Source: Luteimonas terricola (lineage in GTDB: Bacteria > Pseudomonadota > Gammaproteobacteria > Xanthomonadales > Xanthomonadaceae). Taken from it: DNA of 64,000 bases. The notes under the pieces were generated by a model that was not told the DNA's origin, made no database searches, and saw nothing but the letters and a program-made list of their open reading frames with translations. The stretch lies in NCBI RefSeq assembly GCF_004352845.1, contig NZ_SJRX01000006.1:1-64000 (forward strand), given 5' to 3'. A program made the translations under genes and the position numbers. Shown piece after piece: positions 62,801-64,000 of the stretch. How positions within the stretch are numbered: position 1 is the first letter of the stretch; each line of letters opens with the position of its first letter.

Positions 62801-63366
62801 CCGCGGCGCGCTACGGCGGCAGCGGCCTGGGCCTGGCGATCTGCCAGGAGCTGGCGGTGGCGATGGGCGGTCGCATCGAACTCGACAGCACGCCGGGGCA
62901 TGGCACGGACTTCACCGTCGACCTGCCGCTGCCGGCGGCGTCGCCCCCGGTGCAGACTGCGGTCGCGACCCTGGTCCCCAGGCGCGATCCGACCGGCGGA
63001 CTGTCGCTGCTGCTGGTCGAGGACGACGCCACCGTCGCCGAGGTCATCACCGGCCTGCTGCGCGCGCAGGGCCACGATGTGGTCCATGTGCCACACGGGC
63101 TGGCCGCGCTGACCGAAGCGGCGAATGCGGTGTTCGACATGGCGCTGCTCGACCTCGACCTCCCGGGCATCACCGGCCTGGCGCTTGCGAGGCAGCTGCG
63201 TGCGGGAGGGTTCGACGTGCCACTGCTCGCGATCACCGCCCGCGCCGACGCAGAGGCCGAGCCGCTGGCGCGCAGCGCGGGCTTCGACGGATTCCTGCGC
63301 AAGCCGATGACCGGTGCGATGCTGGCCGAAGCGATCGACGCGCTGCGACCCGGGGCGGTGGAGTGA
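59815..63366 (+). CDS. Hybrid sensor histidine kinase with periplasmic propeller and receiver
   Basis: 1183 residues. Signal peptide (WLWLFCMLAGAAGASVP) followed by a two-component-regulator propeller of ~650 residues (RQGYLWIATRDGLARYDGVG, DRVWIGTSTAGLAMLD, GTLWVGTKGGVARWN). Then come a Y_Y_Y domain, one membrane helix (~765-790), and HisKA with His826 in LGHEVRTPMTGVLGMSELLL. HATPase follows (NLLGNAVKFTEEG, ADGARTAARYGGSGLGLAIC), with a receiver at ~1063-1180 (LLLVEDDATVAEV, acceptor Asp1113 in LLDLDLPG). There is no DNA-binding domain, so it must signal to a separate partner. Layout resembles carbohydrate sensors of Bacteroidetes but lacks the AraC output. The next gene overlaps its stop by 1 nt. 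An in-frame ATG at 59803 is possible. Confidence 0.92.
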   Translation: MRRWAMHSWLWLFCMLAGAAGASVPQLPQPRQVSVFDGLPSNRVNAIDEDRQGYLWIATRDGLARYDGVGFRIWRVGDGLHDNFVWSVHVDARDRVWIGTSTAGLAMLDADREQFTWYDRATQPEMASDDVWSINGTPDGDIWFGTSNGGLHRLSPDGRLQRYQHDPDDSGSLPSDGVSHLVVDGRDGTLWVGTKGGVARWNGDGFDRLPAEKLGTLMVDGMALDEAGSLWMGIHGAGMVRHADGRIEQLPWADPALGDLALNMLLQDSQGARWLDTRSGLAWVNNGQVAHVPLYSNTSRGLVRPAWSSAYEDREGGLWFASADSGLWHLPANWRNFTVLQRRLNNPDSSANAFVYSAAPSTAGPGGGLWLVGSGGVLDHLSPESGKIEHRLSAACGALFVTGVIEARDGGVWLGCQDQLVRFDPDTGNARRWYADGSDDAAPPGRIAQFVEQRDGSLWLASHQSIQVRDAGGRVLDTIHRGDGRGLAAAAMVEHLVRAPNGGVWAATTHGLLSWNDGARRLEPVPGAPEAAVYSVDFGADGMVWLAGYGELGAYAWNGERLDRQRSVGASHGMPMVAPGGVVVDATGMVWLTTVRGLVRFDPGRDRLRVYGVHDGLPSHEFSEYPVAVSAQGYVAAGTADGLLLFQPQQVQWSQSTPTLAIESVELRRGDERLVLSPQGQLSLRHDDRDLHVVARLLSFTDAHAHRYRFRLHGYDPGWVETGASGERVFARLAPGSYRLDVQARTADDEWTPVQSLRLAVEPPWWKASWAVAMFAVACVLLMLWVVHLYRIRLKRRHAWQLNKQKRELAEQASEAKTRFLATLGHEVRTPMTGVLGMSELLLDTGLDKRQRGYAVAIRRAGEHLMRLVNDALDLARIEAGKLELVAQPFDLAAVLDEVGGLVEPMARQRGLGFRCHVDAQTPRWLLGDAGRVRQILLNLLGNAVKFTEEGSVSMQVAPIASGGVRLVVSDTGPGLNEEQQAHLFQRFEQADGARTAARYGGSGLGLAICQELAVAMGGRIELDSTPGHGTDFTVDLPLPAASPPVQTAVATLVPRRDPTGGLSLLLVEDDATVAEVITGLLRAQGHDVVHVPHGLAALTEAANAVFDMALLDLDLPGITGLALARQLRAGGFDVPLLAITARADAEAEPLARSAGFDGFLRKPMTGAMLAEAIDALRPGAVE

Positions 63367-64000
63367 TGACGATGGGGACGAGCGCCCGGAAGGCGATTCT
63401 TGCGGGACTGGGACTGATGGCGTTCGCGGTCACGGCACAGGCTGCACCGGACGCTGGTGAAGCATCCGGGCCTTTCCTCGGCGGCTTCCTGAAGGAGACG
63501 CGCATCGTCTATCCGCTGCAGCTCGGCGAATGGGAGGCAGTGGGTGAACAGTTGTACGACGCCGTCGAACTGGGCGCTTCGGTGCGTTACCAGTCGGGCG
63601 ACAGCCTGGATCGCTGGATCGACGTCTACTTCTATCCCGTCGGCGTGGTGCCCGGTTCACATCTCCAGCAGGCCGCGCTGGCCACGCTGCAGGACATCGA
63701 ATCCAACGTCGGCAGGCCGGGCGGCTACGTCGATGCCGAGCTCGGGGAGCTGCGCCGCTTCCAGGTGGGGCGGGTCGACGACAAGGCGGAGGCGATCCCG
63801 GCCCTGTCGGCCGACATGCGCCTGGTGCGCGAAGAGGGCGACTACCACTCGGCGGTGACGCTGCTGATCGACCGCCTGTACTACGTGAAGGGGCGCTACA
63901 GCGTTGCGGCTGGCGCAATGGATCGCAGCGCGGTCCGCGGCGCGCTGGAGGCCTTCATCGCCGAACTGGTCAGCGGGACCTACATCGGCAGCACAGGGAG
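63366..64000 (+). CDS. Secreted protein of unknown function (partial, runs past window end)
   Basis: The ATG at 63366 overlaps the kinase stop (TGATG; 1-nt shared), and the frame stays open to the window end (211 codons). The N-terminus is a signal peptide (ILAGLGLMAFAVTAQA-AP). The visible part has no motif I recognise; it reads FLGGFLKETRIVYPLQLGEW, WIDVYFYPVGVVPGSHLQQA and RLYYVKGRYSVAAGAMDRSA. It could be a periplasmic partner of the adjacent sensor kinase, given tight coupling, but this is inference. An ATG two codons later (63372) is an alternative start. Confidence 0.7.
   Translation, partial: MTMGTSARKAILAGLGLMAFAVTAQAAPDAGEASGPFLGGFLKETRIVYPLQLGEWEAVGEQLYDAVELGASVRYQSGDSLDRWIDVYFYPVGVVPGSHLQQAALATLQDIESNVGRPGGYVDAELGELRRFQVGRVDDKAEAIPALSADMRLVREEGDYHSAVTLLIDRLYYVKGRYSVAAGAMDRSAVRGALEAFIAELVSGTYIGSTG

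Overview
This is a high-GC chromosomal window with closely packed genes on both strands. Gene content points to a gammaproteobacterium of the Lysobacteraceae/Xanthomonadaceae (Luteimonas- or Lysobacter-like). The supporting signs are an SAH riboswitch on ahcY, an S-box-led metX-metB-hom operon, a GTP-type PEP carboxykinase, an OlsF-like bifunctional acyltransferase, a large TonB-dependent receptor, a lysine-rich KAKK protein and dispersed inverted-repeat elements. The genus is an inference from style. No rRNA, tRNA, phage, IS or CRISPR array was found.

Layout. 1-9.5 kb: ahcY (riboswitch-controlled), a DUF6933-like gene, a secreted S9D-type glutamyl peptidase, metK, and an OlsF-like acyltransferase overlapping an LpxH-like phosphatase. 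9.5-17 kb: YdjM-like protein, nitroreductase, dusB, a nupC-rbsK nucleoside uptake pair, a GGDEF protein with a GGQEF active site, and an aldo/keto reductase. 17-22.2 kb: a Fur-boxed hemP followed by the wreck of a haem receptor, qmcA-nfeD, gcvT and gcvH, a candidate small RNA, and the KAKK protein. 22.5-33.3 kb: a serine hydrolase, lemA-M48 protease, an NTP/NDP-exchanger-like MFS protein, fadE with a divergent TetR regulator, and pckG.

33.3-43.5 kb is the most distinctive region. It holds an outer-membrane beta-barrel protein and a TonB-dependent receptor, then, past a strong terminator, five genes: TPR-sulfotransferase, 2OG-Fe(II) oxygenase, methyltransferase, SPINDLY-type (GT41) glycosyltransferase, and TPR-2OG-Fe(II) oxygenase. 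The first four overlap by 4-8 nt. The receptor and the barrel protein share a near-identical C-terminal strand. I read this as a surface receptor locus with its own modification enzymes; the substrate is unknown.

43.5-53.5 kb: hslO, mtgA, a GtrB/DPM1-type glycosyltransferase, a CBS protein, an AsmA-like protein, a haemolysin III family protein, prfC bracketed by CGCGGAT-rich repeats, an M23 peptidase and a phytase-like lipoprotein. 53.6-64 kb: a SAM-I riboswitch, metX-metB-hom, sdaA, a glutaredoxin-like protein, YceI, a 1183-residue hybrid sensor kinase and a secreted protein cut by the window end.

Sulfur-amino-acid metabolism recurs. ahcY clears SAH under SAH control, metK makes SAM, and metX-metB-hom feed methionine under SAM control. 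The window also carries a dispersed repeat made of two mirror-image hairpin arms; both copies lie between convergent genes.
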